A stretch of 64,000 nucleotides of DNA from Gordonia soli NBRC 108243. Lineage in GTDB: Bacteria > Actinomycetota > Actinomycetes > Mycobacteriales > Mycobacteriaceae. Positions within the stretch are counted from its first letter, which is position 1. Each line of letters opens with the position of its first letter. Where the stretch lies: assembly GCF_000334455.1 (NCBI RefSeq), contig NZ_BANX01000026.1, positions 100,672-164,671 on the forward strand. Direction: 5' to 3'. Below, piece after piece: positions 1 through 9,754 of the stretch. The notes below the pieces were generated by a model. That model worked only from the letters and a program-made list of their open reading frames with translations. It was not told where the DNA came from and ran no database searches. The position numbers and the translations under genes are program-made.

Positions 1-1427
1 AGCGCGGCGAGCGCGCCTTTCTGATCGCCCGCGATCCCGCTGCGGTACAACGCATGTCCCCACGTCGCGATGACCGGACGGAGGTCGTCGACATCGTCGG
101 CGGACAACAGTGTGACCGCGTCGTCGTCACCGGCCGACACCAATTCGACCACGCGCTCCGCGTCACCACGGTTGACGGCCTCGGCAACCTCGGCGATCCG
201 CCCCCCGAACCGGAAGCCGTGACGCAGTGTGATCACCCCCGATCGCAGGCGATCGATCTCAGCCCCCGAGAAATCCTGTGCGGCAGGGGCGACGACCTCG
301 TCGAACACCGGGTTGCCGCTGCCGGAGGACTCGCGATCCACCAGGTCGGCGAGTACCGCGCCCGCCTCGACCGACGCCAACTGGTGCGGGTCGCCGACCA
401 GGATCACCCGAGCGTCGGCGCGCACTGCCGACAGGAGGGCGCTCATCGCGGTGATCGACAACATCGATGTCTCGTCCACGACGATCACGTCGAAGGGCAG
501 TTTGTCCGACGGGCCGTGGCGCGGGACCGACCCCGGCCGCCAGCCGAGCAGGCTGTGGACGGTCACCGCGCGGAGCCCTGCGGGTGCCAGCTCGTCGGCC
601 GACACCTCCGACTGGAGTTGGGCCGCCGCCCGCCCGGTCGGCGCGCACAGACCCATCCGCGAGGCTCCACCGCTCAAGCGATGCAGGACGGCCAGGATGC
701 GGGACACCGTATGCGTCTTGCCTGTTCCCGGGCCACCCGCGAGCACGGTCGTCCAACTCGTGGCGGCCAACGCAGCCGCGACGCGCTGACGGTCGGTGCG
801 GCCACCGGGAGGAGCATCGCCGAACACCGCGTCGACAGCCTCCGCGAGCGCAACCGCATCCACCGTCGGCCGGCTCCCCGACCGACGATCCAGCAGATCG
901 CGGATCGTGTCCTCCTGGCGGAAATACTTCTGGAGATAGAGCAACGGCCCGTCGTCGCTGTCCATCACCACAAGAGGTCGCAGCGGTCCCGCGGTACCAC
1001 CGGCGACCAGCGGACTGCCGACCACGGCACGCACCAGTTCGGCAGGAGACGGGAGTGTCACCCCTTCGGCGCGGAGGACCTCGTCATCGAGTGGGATAAC
1101 GTCCCGGTACCGGTCGAGGGTGAGGCAGGTGGACCCCAGACGGACGGCGCGAACGGTGAGAGCCGTTGCCAGCGCGGCCACCTCGCCGCCGGCGCCTGCA
1201 TCACCCGGCCCGCTCGCTCCGCTCCCGGCGCCTGCATCACCCGGCCCGCTCGCTCCGCTCCCGGCGCCTGACATCCTCATGAGGCGCCGGGTCACGTGCA
1301 GATCAGCCGCTGCGAGGACGCCGAGTTCGTTCAGCACCCGGAGGGTTCCGGCCCCCGACTCCACCAGTTGGCCGGAATGCCGCTCGCGACGGGTCGTCAC
1401 CTCGTCGACGGTCCCCGGATCGGTCAT
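1..1427 (-). CDS. recD: RecD, exodeoxyribonuclease V alpha subunit (C-terminal part cut off by window edge)
   Basis: This is the 5'-to-3' helicase subunit of the RecBCD double-strand-break repair enzyme. The first 475 codons are visible and open to the left edge, so the C-terminal end is missing. Walker A (GGPGTGKT, Lys about residue 237) is followed by APTGRAA, a DExx-type VVDETSML motif and LVGDPHQLASV, the order seen in RecD and other superfamily 1B helicases. The ATG at 1425-1427 overlaps the recB stop as ATGA, so recD is the last gene of recC-recB-recD and probably translationally coupled. The N-terminal region, before the helicase core, carries a Gly/Ala/Ser-rich segment made by a 36-bp tandem repeat. 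The family call is secure. Confidence 0.93.
   Translation of the reverse strand, partial: MTDPGTVDEVTTRRERHSGQLVESGAGTLRVLNELGVLAAADLHVTRRLMRMSGAGSGASGPGDAGAGSGASGPGDAGAGGEVAALATALTVRAVRLGSTCLTLDRYRDVIPLDDEVLRAEGVTLPSPAELVRAVVGSPLVAGGTAGPLRPLVVMDSDDGPLLYLQKYFRQEDTIRDLLDRRSGSRPTVDAVALAEAVDAVFGDAPPGGRTDRQRVAAALAATSWTTVLAGGPGTGKTHTVSRILAVLHRLSGGASRMGLCAPTGRAAAQLQSEVSADELAPAGLRAVTVHSLLGWRPGSVPRHGPSDKLPFDVIVVDETSMLSITAMSALLSAVRADARVILVGDPHQLASVEAGAVLADLVDRESSGSGNPVFDEVVAPAAQDFSGAEIDRLRSGVITLRHGFRFGGRIAEVAEAVNRGDAERVVELVSAGDDDAVTLLSADDVDDLRPVIATWGHALYRSGIAGDQKGALAA
1194..1265. repeat. Two tandem 36-bp units inside recD
   Basis: Two adjacent identical 36-bp units start at 1194 and 1230, with a few bases of a third copy after 1265. 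The length is a multiple of three, so each unit adds 12 residues (GASGPGDAGAGS-type) to RecD without breaking its frame. The repeat lies in the variable N-terminal region before Walker A, where a flexible linker would be tolerated. Confidence 0.85.
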
Positions 1428-4400
1428 CGTTCTCCTCCTCCGGACGACGCCAACAGATCCGACAGCTCGGTCACCAGATCCGGTGGGATCTGCCAGCCGA
1501 ACACGCCGCAACCGGGAGGAGTCGTGGGCCCGGCCATCCCCCGCACGAAGTGGTACTGCACCGGTCCCAGGTGTCGAGCCGGCGTGTACGCGGGCAACCG
1601 CCATCGCAGATATCGGTGCAGCGCAACCGAGTACAGCAGCGCCTGCAACGGATAGTGGGCGTGCATCATCTCGCCGGCCATCGCCTCGGCGGTGAAGTCC
1701 TCCGCGACCAGCAGACCGGGACGCAGTCGGTTGGTCTTGTAGTCGACTATCACGAACCGCCCGTCCACTCGCAGCACCGAGTCGATGCTCCCGGTGAGGA
1801 ATCCGCGGAGGCGATCGTCCGGGAGATCGCCGACGACGTCCGCGTATGGGCGTAGCGGATCGTCGGCGCGCAGGTGTCGGCGCAGCAGGTCACCGATCGC
1901 AGTGATCTCCACTCCCGGGCGGCCCCGAGCACTCTCGCCCGCCCGGGCACCGATGCCCTGCCCGACGTCGCCGAGCGGGAACTCGAAATCCATCTCCGCG
2001 AGCCGATCCCGCGGTGCGACACCCCACAGGTCACCGAAACCCAGCGGCGTGGTGAGCACGGCGACCAACGCGTCCGCCAGGTCGTCGACGTCGACCTCGA
2101 GAGATTGTCGGGACACCGACGCCGCGCAGAGCTCGCGGACGTGGGCTGCGCGGTCGGGTGCGTCGGTGTCGACGTACTCGAGGACCTCGTGCACGAGCGT
2201 TCCGAAGGCAGCGCCGAAAGGCATCCCGTTCATCGGCGAGGGTATGCCGTCGGGCACCTCCTCGACCGGGGACGGGTCGACCAGGGATCGCTCGACCATT
2301 TCGACGTCGGCAGTGTCGGCGACCACCGGTTCGTCGGCGAGTACCGCATCCTCGGGCTCGCTCCCCGTGGTCAGGACAGGCGCGACCACGTGCCCGGCGG
2401 CTGCGACGATCGCCGAATACGACGTCCGACGCCACGACTGGTCCACCATCCGGTCGAACCGAGCGGCCGTCAACGGCTCGTCCGTGTCGGTGTCATCCCC
2501 GTGACGCCAGGGCTCGATGGCGCGATGCTCCACGGGTTCGACCGAGATCGACCGATGGCGTGCGGCGATCGACGACAGCGTCTGCAGACACTCGGCGTCG
2601 TCGGGGATCGGTACCGTCTCCGGGACCACTCCACCGTCACTCGCCCGGAAGAGCATGCGCTGCAACGAAGCAGAACTGCCGGCGTACGACGGCGCCCACC
2701 AGAGCACGACCTGCGAGCGTGCCCGGGTGAGGGCGACGTAGAGCAACCGCAAGTCCTCCCCCGCGTTCTCGCGTTCCGAAACGGCCAGTCGTTCACCACG
2801 TCCCGGAGCAGAACGACCACCGACATCGAGCTGACGAACACCCTTTGCATCGTGAAAGGTGAAGGTCGCCGGATCCGACAGACGGGAGGCATCCCATCCG
2901 AACGGGACGTAGACGATCGGGAACTGCAGCCCCTTGCTGGCATGGACGGTCATGATCTGCACCGCGTGCGTGTCACGATCGAGTTTGCGGATCTGGTCGT
3001 CGTGCCGACGCCATCGCGACCCGTCGGCGACCCGATCCGCCAACCACTGCGCCAGCGCTCCGAGACCGCAGGCCGTCTCCATCACGTGCGCGGTACACAG
3101 CGCCGACACCTGGATCAGGTCGGTCAGGACGCGTTCACCGTCGACTGTTCCGAGTACCCGGCCCGCGACGTCGTCGGCAACCATCAGTCGCTGCGAGAGC
3201 GCTGCGAAGCCGCCGGTGTCGAAGACGCGGCCCAACTCCTGAAGTCGCTGGGCCAGCGCCGACAACGGATGTTCGTCGGCGGCGGCGAGATCGTCGGGGG
3301 CCCAGCCGATCAGCGGCGTCAGCGCGGCGAGTCGCACACGATCGCTGCGGGCCGGCTGCTCGATGGCGCGGATGACCCAGAGCCAGTGCATCGCGGACGC
3401 GGTGTGGAAGACGCTGGTGCCCGACCCGACGACCGCCGCCACCCCGAGGTCCTGCAACTGCTCCTGCAGGGGTCCGATCGTCTTGTTGGTCTTGGTCAGG
3501 ATCGCGATGTCGCCTGGTGTGACCGCCCGCGGACCCGAACCGGTGTCGATGGTGGCCTCGGAGGCGAGGAGCCGGGCGATGTCGGCCGCGACGTCGGCGG
3601 TGACCCGTTCGCGGATCGCCGCGACACCCGGGTACCCACTCGCGCCGACGACCGAGAAGTCACCTCGTACGAAGGTGCGGATACGCAGTGGCGCAGTACC
3701 GGTGAGTCGACTCCCGCGGTGCGACGCGACCACCGGCAGCACCTCGATGTCGGGGTGCCCGAGTTGCGCGCCGCCGTAGATCTGGCCGAGGGCGTCGACC
3801 AGGTCGCCATCCGACCTACGGTTGACGTCGAGCACCCGGAAGGCGTCCGCGTGTCGCACCGCACTGAGGTAACTGAGCACCTCTGCCCCGCGGAAAGCAT
3901 AGATCGACTGTTTGGGGTCACCCACCAGGACCAGTCGCCGGTGTCCGTGAAAGCACCGGCGGACGATCTCCCACTGCTGGGGGTCGGTGTCCTGGAACTC
4001 GTCGATCAGCACCACGGCGAAGGAGTCTCGGATGCGCTGCGCAGCGGTCTCGCCCACCTCCGGATCGGTCAGGATGCGGAAGAGGATCTGCTGCAGATCG
4101 TCATAGGTGCGCAGGCGGGCGGTCAGCTTACGGGACTCCGTCTGTGCGCGGACCGCGGTGGCGAACCGCACCCGCAGGGCGGCGATCGCCGCGGACGAAC
4201 GGTCGTCCATGGCGTGATCCTGCTCGGGCCGAGGGGCGAGATCGACTGCCGGCGCACGCACGGCCGCCAGCGCCGTCTCGCTTGCCTCCGCGAAGGTGAT
4301 CGGCGGCCTCTCCTGACCGGCGAACCCACGCAGGTACAGATCGCGAGCGGCCTCCTCGGTCAGTTCGTCCGTGTCCTCGACGATCTGGTGCGCCCACTCC

Positions 4401-4834
4401 CGCTCGCCCAGGAAGCCCAGGGCCTCCAGCATCCGGTTGCAGAAGGTGTGGGTGGTGGCGATCGTCGACGCATCGAAGTCGGAGAGCGCACGGGCGAGGT
4501 TGGTGCGGCGCTCGACGACCGTCTCCTCGGACCCGTCGGCGAGCAGACGGGTCAACTCGTCGTCGGATGCCCGCGCGACCGCGATGTCGCCGAGGTCGGC
4601 GACCAACTGTCGCACGCGATCCCGCATGCGTTCACGCAGCTCGGCGGTCGCTGCACGACTGAACGTGACCAGCAGCAGCTCGGAGATCGGCACACCGTCG
4701 GCGAGATGCCGTGCGGCGACGCCGACGATGGCGAAGGTCTTGCCGGTACCCGCACTCGCCTCCAGGACGGTGGTGCCGTCGGCGGTCGGTTCACCGATCT
4801 CGAACGGCGACGGACGTTCGCCACGTGGGGTCAT
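1424..4834 (-). CDS. recB: RecB, exodeoxyribonuclease V beta subunit
   Basis: RecB is the 3'-to-5' helicase and nuclease subunit of RecBCD. At 1136 aa it has Walker A (ASAGTGKT, residues 26-33), the UvrD-type motif LIDEFQDTDPQQW, LVGDPKQSIYAFRGAE, the VHASKGLQ helicase motif, and a C-terminal nuclease motif VDYKTNR. The ATG at 4832-4834 overlaps the recC stop (ATGA). A longer in-frame extension upstream is possible but would run through recC, and the coupled ATG fits the family N-terminus. The stop overlaps the recD start in the same way. All key helicase and nuclease residues that I can recognise are present, so the enzyme should be active. Confidence 0.96.
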   Translation of the reverse strand: MTPRGERPSPFEIGEPTADGTTVLEASAGTGKTFAIVGVAARHLADGVPISELLLVTFSRAATAELRERMRDRVRQLVADLGDIAVARASDDELTRLLADGSEETVVERRTNLARALSDFDASTIATTHTFCNRMLEALGFLGEREWAHQIVEDTDELTEEAARDLYLRGFAGQERPPITFAEASETALAAVRAPAVDLAPRPEQDHAMDDRSSAAIAALRVRFATAVRAQTESRKLTARLRTYDDLQQILFRILTDPEVGETAAQRIRDSFAVVLIDEFQDTDPQQWEIVRRCFHGHRRLVLVGDPKQSIYAFRGAEVLSYLSAVRHADAFRVLDVNRRSDGDLVDALGQIYGGAQLGHPDIEVLPVVASHRGSRLTGTAPLRIRTFVRGDFSVVGASGYPGVAAIRERVTADVAADIARLLASEATIDTGSGPRAVTPGDIAILTKTNKTIGPLQEQLQDLGVAAVVGSGTSVFHTASAMHWLWVIRAIEQPARSDRVRLAALTPLIGWAPDDLAAADEHPLSALAQRLQELGRVFDTGGFAALSQRLMVADDVAGRVLGTVDGERVLTDLIQVSALCTAHVMETACGLGALAQWLADRVADGSRWRRHDDQIRKLDRDTHAVQIMTVHASKGLQFPIVYVPFGWDASRLSDPATFTFHDAKGVRQLDVGGRSAPGRGERLAVSERENAGEDLRLLYVALTRARSQVVLWWAPSYAGSSASLQRMLFRASDGGVVPETVPIPDDAECLQTLSSIAARHRSISVEPVEHRAIEPWRHGDDTDTDEPLTAARFDRMVDQSWRRTSYSAIVAAAGHVVAPVLTTGSEPEDAVLADEPVVADTADVEMVERSLVDPSPVEEVPDGIPSPMNGMPFGAAFGTLVHEVLEYVDTDAPDRAAHVRELCAASVSRQSLEVDVDDLADALVAVLTTPLGFGDLWGVAPRDRLAEMDFEFPLGDVGQGIGARAGESARGRPGVEITAIGDLLRRHLRADDPLRPYADVVGDLPDDRLRGFLTGSIDSVLRVDGRFVIVDYKTNRLRPGLLVAEDFTAEAMAGEMMHAHYPLQALLYSVALHRYLRWRLPAYTPARHLGPVQYHFVRGMAGPTTPPGCGVFGWQIPPDLVTELSDLLASSGGGER

Positions 4835-7800
4835 ATGCGCGTCTCCTGTTCGATGGCCGGGGTCCAGAGCGTACGGGCCAGCGCACAGAAGAACGGTTCG
4901 CCCGGGGCGGCGTCCAGAACTCCTGCAGCGGCCTGCGGTGCTGGGCCGAGCAGATCGTCGAACGCCACCGGCGACGTCGGATCGCCCGCAAAGGTCAGTC
5001 GCAGGTACGAACTGGTCGACTCGAAGCCCCGCTCGTACTCGTTGCGCGCCGCGGCCAGCGCCTCGCGCGGGTCGCGTGTGCTCGACAGGCGCTCGGCGTA
5101 CACCGCCCCCGGCTGTAGCGGCAAGGGCAGCGGAACCCGGAGGCCCAGATCGCGGATGCCGACCAACGAGGTGATCTCGGCGAGCGGGTCGGCAGGGACG
5201 GTGAACTCCGACCGGGCGACCCGGCGAGACCGTGAACTTCGGCGACCGACGGCGACACTCGAGTCGACGGTGGCAGCGGTCGTCCCACCGGCAGCCAGCG
5301 CCAGCAACCGGACCCACGCCCCGAGTCGTTGTCGTGGCCGGAGGGTCGAGTACGTGGCGGTGGAGATCCGCCGCCCGAACACGTCGCCGATCGTGCCCTG
5401 CACGCGACGACCACCGGTCAACGTGACGACGATGTCACGACTCTCCCGCTCCCCTGATCGCAGGGACACCGCTGCGTCGAAGACCGCACCCACGGCGTCG
5501 ACCACGTCGCGGAGCTCGGCGGTACCGAGGGCGAACGGCGGCAACGTCCCACGGCGGAGCTCGGCTGCCTGGCACGCCACCAGATCTGCGCCGGCGAGCA
5601 GACCGGCCAGCAACCGGTCCCCGACGGCCCAGCGGTCGAGTGGTTCGAGAGCCACGTCGAGGTGATCCGGATGCGGTTGGTCGTCGTCGGGTATGCGGGC
5701 ACCGAGACGCTGACGCAGGAAGCCCGCGATCGGGTCGTTGAGGAAGGTGATCAGGTCTGCGAGATCGACGTCGCCGGCCCCCGGACTCCCCACCACTGCC
5801 GTGCTGAGCGGCGGCACGCGCTGCGGCTCTTCACGAAGCGCTCGAGCGCCTGCGGCGAGGGCACTGTCGAACCCGAACGGACCGTCGACACCACGCACCG
5901 CGCCGGGGCGGAAGTTGCGCGCGTCGAACGCGTGCAGACTGTGTCGACGGACCAGCCCGGCGTCGTCGGGTTCCGCACCGACGAGGGCGGCGACGGTGTC
6001 CACCAGTTCACTCACCACCACCGCTGGTGGTGTCCGTACGCCGGAAACAGGATCGGCGCCGCTGTAGAAGACCAAGAGGTTCTCTGACGCCGCACCGATC
6101 GCGTCGAGGAACAGTTGGCGATCCTCGTCGCGCGGGCTCCGCTCACCGACGAGCGGATCGCGTCCGAGCAGGTCGTCACCGTCGATGCGTTGCACCCGGG
6201 GGAAGCTGTCCGCGTCCACGCCGAGCAACACGACGACCCGATGTGGCACTGCGCGCATCGGCACCATGGAACACACCGTCAGTTCACCGGTCCGGAAGTT
6301 CGCCCTGGTCGGTCGGCCGGCGACGAGGGCGGTCATCATGTCGCGGATGTCGGCGAGTCGGATCCGCGTCGCTTCCGAGCCACCAGCCGCCGGAGCGTCG
6401 ACACCCACCGCACCGCGATCGGCGACTGCGTCCGGATCGCCGCCGGTGCCGTCGGTGGATTCGGTGCCCAACATCTCCGAGATCGCGCGGATCGCCTGTG
6501 CGCGCTGCCATTCCTCGCCGGTGTCGGGCAGCGTCAGCTGGTCGATGAGGTCCACGATCGACGTCCGCCAGCCCGCAGCCGATCTGGGTTGGGCCATGGA
6601 GTCGACCACCGAGCCGAGTCGCTCGACGAACTCCATCAGTCGTCCCGCCAGATCGATCGATGTGCTGTCCACACCACCGAGCGGGAGCGAGGTGTCCAAC
6701 CACTCGCGGTCACTCTCGTCGGCCACCACTCCGAGCGCGATCCGGTCGAGACCGCTCGCGAAGGTTCCCTGGCGGAAGCCCTTGAGTCCATATCGATCAC
6801 GCTGGGTGTCGTCGATGGCCCATCGGATCTGGCCTGCCGCCACCCACTCCCGGACCACGTCGAGGTCGTCGTCGGTCAGCGCGAAGCGGGCCCGGACCGG
6901 CGGTCTGCCGAGCAGGTCGACGACGTCACCGGCCGACGCGCGACCGGCCGCCAGTTCGACCACCGCCGCGACCACGTCGAGAATCGGGTTCACCTGTCGG
7001 AGACCGCGGTCGGCGAGCCGCACGCGGAGCTGGAACGCCGGGTGGCCGATGGGCCCCTCTCCCAACCCGGGTTGACCGAAGGCGCCCCGGATGAGCGGTG
7101 CGAACGTCTCCACGTCGGGGCACATCACGACGACGTCACGCGGCTGCAGCGTCGGATCGGACTGGAACAGGTGCAGCAGACGATCCCGGAGTACCTCGAC
7201 CTGGCGTTCGGGTCCGTGGCAGGCGTGGATCTCGACCGTGTCGTCGGCGTCGACCGAATCAGTGTCGAGGCGGTCGGCGGCGATACCGCGCTGCAAGGCC
7301 GCCAGCACGGTGGCGGGCGTGTCCGGTCGCGCCGGATGGTGCTGATCGACGTCGACGACCGGGAGCAACCGGAGCTGGAGTTCCTGCACGTCCCTGGACA
7401 GGCTGGCCACGAGTGGGTGACGCACCGGCACCGCGGGGCGTTCCGATCGACGTGCGGCCGCCCTCGTCCCATGTGTATCGGTCGACTCGCCGATCGTCTG
7501 CCACAACGACGGCGAGGGATGCGGGACGAACAGGTGCACGTCGCGATGTACCGCGACAGCCGACAGGACCCGCAGCGCGGTCTCGGACAGCCGGGTCGGT
7601 CCGACGACGGCCAGACGTTCCGGCAGGTCGAGTGCCTCCGGTCGGTCTCGCACCAGATCGCAAGCGCGACCCAGGATCTCAGCGGGATGGGGCTTGCCGA
7701 CGAGGTCACGCACGCGGCGCCAGAGGTCGGGTTGCCACGACATGTCGGCGGGCACCGGTGCACCGGCACCGTCGGTGTCCGTGCCGGCCGCCCAGTCCAC

Positions 7801-8295
7801 GATGACGTCCGGGCGTTGCCTCCCGTAGCCGTGGAATAGTCCGGCGATATGGCGTGCGGTCGCATAGCGGCGGCCGATCCGGTGGGCGTCGGGACGCGCG
7901 GCACCCGATCCCAGGTGTCGTGCGAGCACCGCCATCCGCGGATCGTCGAGCATGTCGTCGACCGCACGCAACACCGGCCAGCACAGGGCATCCGGTCGCC
8001 ACGGATCGCGTTCTGCGGCAGCCAGATCGACATGGCCGCCGGCGATGACGGCCGCGTCGATGACCGCATCGGCCACCGCGTTCGGTGACGAGAAGTCGAT
8101 GTTCGCCGCCACCCCGTCGGCGAGGCCGCTGCCGCCGAGTCGCACCGCCAGGTGCTGCTGCAGCCACCGTTCGACGCCGCGTGCTGGGACCGCCACGATC
8201 TCGGTCGCCATCACGTCGGCGAGTGGCACGGCGAGAACGTCGGTCAGCGCATCGGCGAGGACGTCGGCGCGCTCCGCACGGTGGAGGTGGAACAT
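4831..8295 (-). CDS. recC: RecC, exodeoxyribonuclease V gamma subunit
   Basis: RecC is the structural and, in E. coli, Chi-recognising subunit of RecBCD. It descends from a helicase-nuclease but lacks the catalytic motifs. The 1154-aa protein starts MFHLHRAERADVLADAL and has the conserved N-terminal VPARGVERWLQQHLA segment, the family hallmark. It is first in the recC-recB-recD order typical of actinobacteria. The ATG at 8293-8295 has only a weak upstream purine run (gagaggcc). The 45-bp gap to the thioesterase stop suggests possible read-through from that gene, which is on the same strand. Whether a Chi-like sequence controls this enzyme cannot be judged here. Confidence 0.95.
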   Translation of the reverse strand: MFHLHRAERADVLADALTDVLAVPLADVMATEIVAVPARGVERWLQQHLAVRLGGSGLADGVAANIDFSSPNAVADAVIDAAVIAGGHVDLAAAERDPWRPDALCWPVLRAVDDMLDDPRMAVLARHLGSGAARPDAHRIGRRYATARHIAGLFHGYGRQRPDVIVDWAAGTDTDGAGAPVPADMSWQPDLWRRVRDLVGKPHPAEILGRACDLVRDRPEALDLPERLAVVGPTRLSETALRVLSAVAVHRDVHLFVPHPSPSLWQTIGESTDTHGTRAAARRSERPAVPVRHPLVASLSRDVQELQLRLLPVVDVDQHHPARPDTPATVLAALQRGIAADRLDTDSVDADDTVEIHACHGPERQVEVLRDRLLHLFQSDPTLQPRDVVVMCPDVETFAPLIRGAFGQPGLGEGPIGHPAFQLRVRLADRGLRQVNPILDVVAAVVELAAGRASAGDVVDLLGRPPVRARFALTDDDLDVVREWVAAGQIRWAIDDTQRDRYGLKGFRQGTFASGLDRIALGVVADESDREWLDTSLPLGGVDSTSIDLAGRLMEFVERLGSVVDSMAQPRSAAGWRTSIVDLIDQLTLPDTGEEWQRAQAIRAISEMLGTESTDGTGGDPDAVADRGAVGVDAPAAGGSEATRIRLADIRDMMTALVAGRPTRANFRTGELTVCSMVPMRAVPHRVVVLLGVDADSFPRVQRIDGDDLLGRDPLVGERSPRDEDRQLFLDAIGAASENLLVFYSGADPVSGVRTPPAVVVSELVDTVAALVGAEPDDAGLVRRHSLHAFDARNFRPGAVRGVDGPFGFDSALAAGARALREEPQRVPPLSTAVVGSPGAGDVDLADLITFLNDPIAGFLRQRLGARIPDDDQPHPDHLDVALEPLDRWAVGDRLLAGLLAGADLVACQAAELRRGTLPPFALGTAELRDVVDAVGAVFDAAVSLRSGERESRDIVVTLTGGRRVQGTIGDVFGRRISTATYSTLRPRQRLGAWVRLLALAAGGTTAATVDSSVAVGRRSSRSRRVARSEFTVPADPLAEITSLVGIRDLGLRVPLPLPLQPGAVYAERLSSTRDPREALAAARNEYERGFESTSSYLRLTFAGDPTSPVAFDDLLGPAPQAAAGVLDAAPGEPFFCALARTLWTPAIEQETRI

Positions 8296-8340
8296 CCTGG
8301 TGGCCTCTCGATCTCGAGACGGACTACGTCGTGGGCGATG

Positions 8341-8781
8341 TCACCGGCGATCGTGGAACGGTGCGCGCGGGCCCCGCCACCGCTCGAGTTCGGAGCGCAG
8401 ATCGTCCTCCATCGGCGTGGGCCGTCCGGTCGCGGGATCGACCACCACCATCGTGGTCTCGGCCATCGCACAGGTGGTGCCGGACGCGTCGTCCAGGATC
8501 AAGGTCATGGTGAACGACGACGTACCCAAGCGACTCACCGACGCGTGGACCACCACCGGATCCGGGCTGTAGTCGAGGGTCGCGGTGAACTCGATGTCCT
8601 GCCGCGCGACGAGCATCGACAGGCGTGCCGGGCGCGTCGGGAACCAGGTGCTGAAGGCACGGACACGACTCTCCTCGAAGAGCCGCGCGAACTGGACGTT
8701 GTTGATGTGGTTGTTGATGTCCATGTCACCCCAGCGGAGCTGGATCGACACGTCGAGAGACTGGTCCGTCACGGTCAGCAC
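8341..8781 (-). CDS. Acyl-CoA thioesterase, 4-hydroxybenzoyl-CoA thioesterase / YbgC type
   Basis: A hot-dog-fold thioesterase of about 146 aa that should hydrolyse an acyl-CoA in the cytosol. The N-terminal RWGDMDINNHINNVQF contains the catalytic-region Asp and the DxxxHxNN pattern of this family, and the central strands look complete. I take the GTG at 8779-8781 as start because it gives the usual family length; a second GTG three codons later (8770-8772) is equally possible, and neither has a strong ribosome site. Longer upstream extensions lack any similarity. It precedes recC on the same strand and diverges from the acetyltransferase. The substrate is unknown. Confidence 0.85.
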   Translation of the reverse strand: MLTVTDQSLDVSIQLRWGDMDINNHINNVQFARLFEESRVRAFSTWFPTRPARLSMLVARQDIEFTATLDYSPDPVVVHASVSRLGTSSFTMTLILDDASGTTCAMAETTMVVVDPATGRPTPMEDDLRSELERWRGPRAPFHDRR

Positions 8782-8856
8782 ACTATCCGGCGGTGCCGAC
8801 GCACCGCCGAGGACAACACGCTTCGCGATGTCGCGACCAGCGCGGGGCCGAGACCG

Positions 8857-8895
8857 TAGACTCGCGACGAACGGTCGGCGACGCCGGGGGGCGTC
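8857..8895 (+). promoter_or_regulatory. Possible promoter and structured leader of the acetyltransferase
   Basis: TAGACT at 8857-8862 resembles the actinobacterial -10 element. Downstream, GACGCC-gggg-GGCGTC (8880-8895) would form a tight hairpin in a leader of about 140 bases before the GTG at 9005. Nothing else recognisable lies between 8782 and 9004. Confidence 0.25.
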
Positions 8896-9004
8896 GTGAG
8901 CAGGACGCGGCCGATCGGATGCGGGAGCGGTCGGCTCCGCCGTCGGTCGCGATCCACCGGGCGCCGGTGGCCGACGGCGACGACGCAGTGCGACGGGGGG
9001 ACGC

Positions 9005-9631
9005 GTGATCATCGAGACGGCACGGATGTGGCTGCGCCCGGTGACCGTCGCCGATGTGGAGGACCTGGTCCGTCTCGACAGCGATCCCGAGGTCATGCGG
9101 TACGTCAGCGGCGGTGTCCCGACCCCACGCGAGGTCATCGAGAACTGGGTCGTCCCACGCGCCGAGGCCGAACGTCGCTCACACTCCACCGGGATGTGGG
9201 CAGCCATCGGCGGCTACGACCGGGCATTCCTCGGCTGGTTGTCGCTGCGAGCACCTCGGCACAGCCGGAGCTCCGAGCTGGAGTTGACCTATCGGCTGCA
9301 TCGCTCGGCCTGGGGTCGCGGACTGGCGACCGAGGCGGCGAGTGCCCTCATCGCGACGGCCTTCCAGCAGATCCGCGCCGACCGCGTGTTCGCGAGCACC
9401 ACCGCGGCCAACGTCGGCTCGCGGCGCGTCATGGAGAAGGTGGGCATGCGACTCTCCGCGATCCATCTGTCCGACGCATGGGTGACCGGGGACGCCTCCG
9501 ACGACTGGTCGTCCCGCGGGCACGGAGAGGTCGAGTACGAGGTGCTCAGGACCCACTGGGAGACCACGACCATGACGTGGTCGACGGCTGTTTCTCCCGA
9601 CCGCTTCGGACATTCCGGCCTGACCGCCTGA
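9005..9631 (+). CDS. GNAT-family N-acetyltransferase (RimJ/RimL type)
   Basis: A 208-aa protein of the Acetyltransf_3 group, which transfers acetyl from acetyl-CoA to an amine or a protein N-terminus. It starts with the usual ETARMWLRPVTVADVEDL strand-helix, and has the acetyl-CoA loop region around WGRGLATEAASALI and the C-terminal ANVGSRRVMEKVGM motif (asparagine then bulge then VMEKxGM). The GTG start at 9005 follows a GGGGG run at the correct distance. The last 15-20 residues, after the core fold, are probably disordered. The substrate cannot be inferred; the neighbours (RecBCD, ndh) give no hint. Confidence 0.85.
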   Translation: MIIETARMWLRPVTVADVEDLVRLDSDPEVMRYVSGGVPTPREVIENWVVPRAEAERRSHSTGMWAAIGGYDRAFLGWLSLRAPRHSRSSELELTYRLHRSAWGRGLATEAASALIATAFQQIRADRVFASTTAANVGSRRVMEKVGMRLSAIHLSDAWVTGDASDDWSSRGHGEVEYEVLRTHWETTTMTWSTAVSPDRFGHSGLTA

Positions 9632-9646
9632 CCGTTCGTCGACTAT

Positions 9647-9658
9647 TTGTCCGGACAA
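9647..9658. promoter_or_regulatory. Perfect 12-bp palindrome upstream of ndh
   Basis: TTGTCCGGACAA is a perfect palindrome in the 123-bp spacer between the acetyltransferase stop and the ndh start. It could be an operator for ndh or a weak terminator for the upstream gene; there is no T-run, so an operator seems slightly more likely. Confidence 0.3.
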
Positions 9659-9754
9659 GGGGTCCTCGGCGCGACCTGCGCGCGATGATTGTCTACCGTT
9701 GAGGGTGTGCGGCAGTGCATGCCGACAACCGATCCAGGAGGAGATGTTTCTCTC

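Noticed and set aside
1874..5665. Very long open frame of more than 1200 codons on the plus strand across recB and recC
   Set aside because: It is the antisense of recB/recC in high-GC DNA; the minus-strand frames have full helicase and nuclease motifs, while this one is Arg/Gly/Asp-rich without a family.
8896..9702. 268-codon plus-strand frame overlapping the acetyltransferase
   Set aside because: It shadows the GNAT gene in a different frame and is Arg-rich without motifs.
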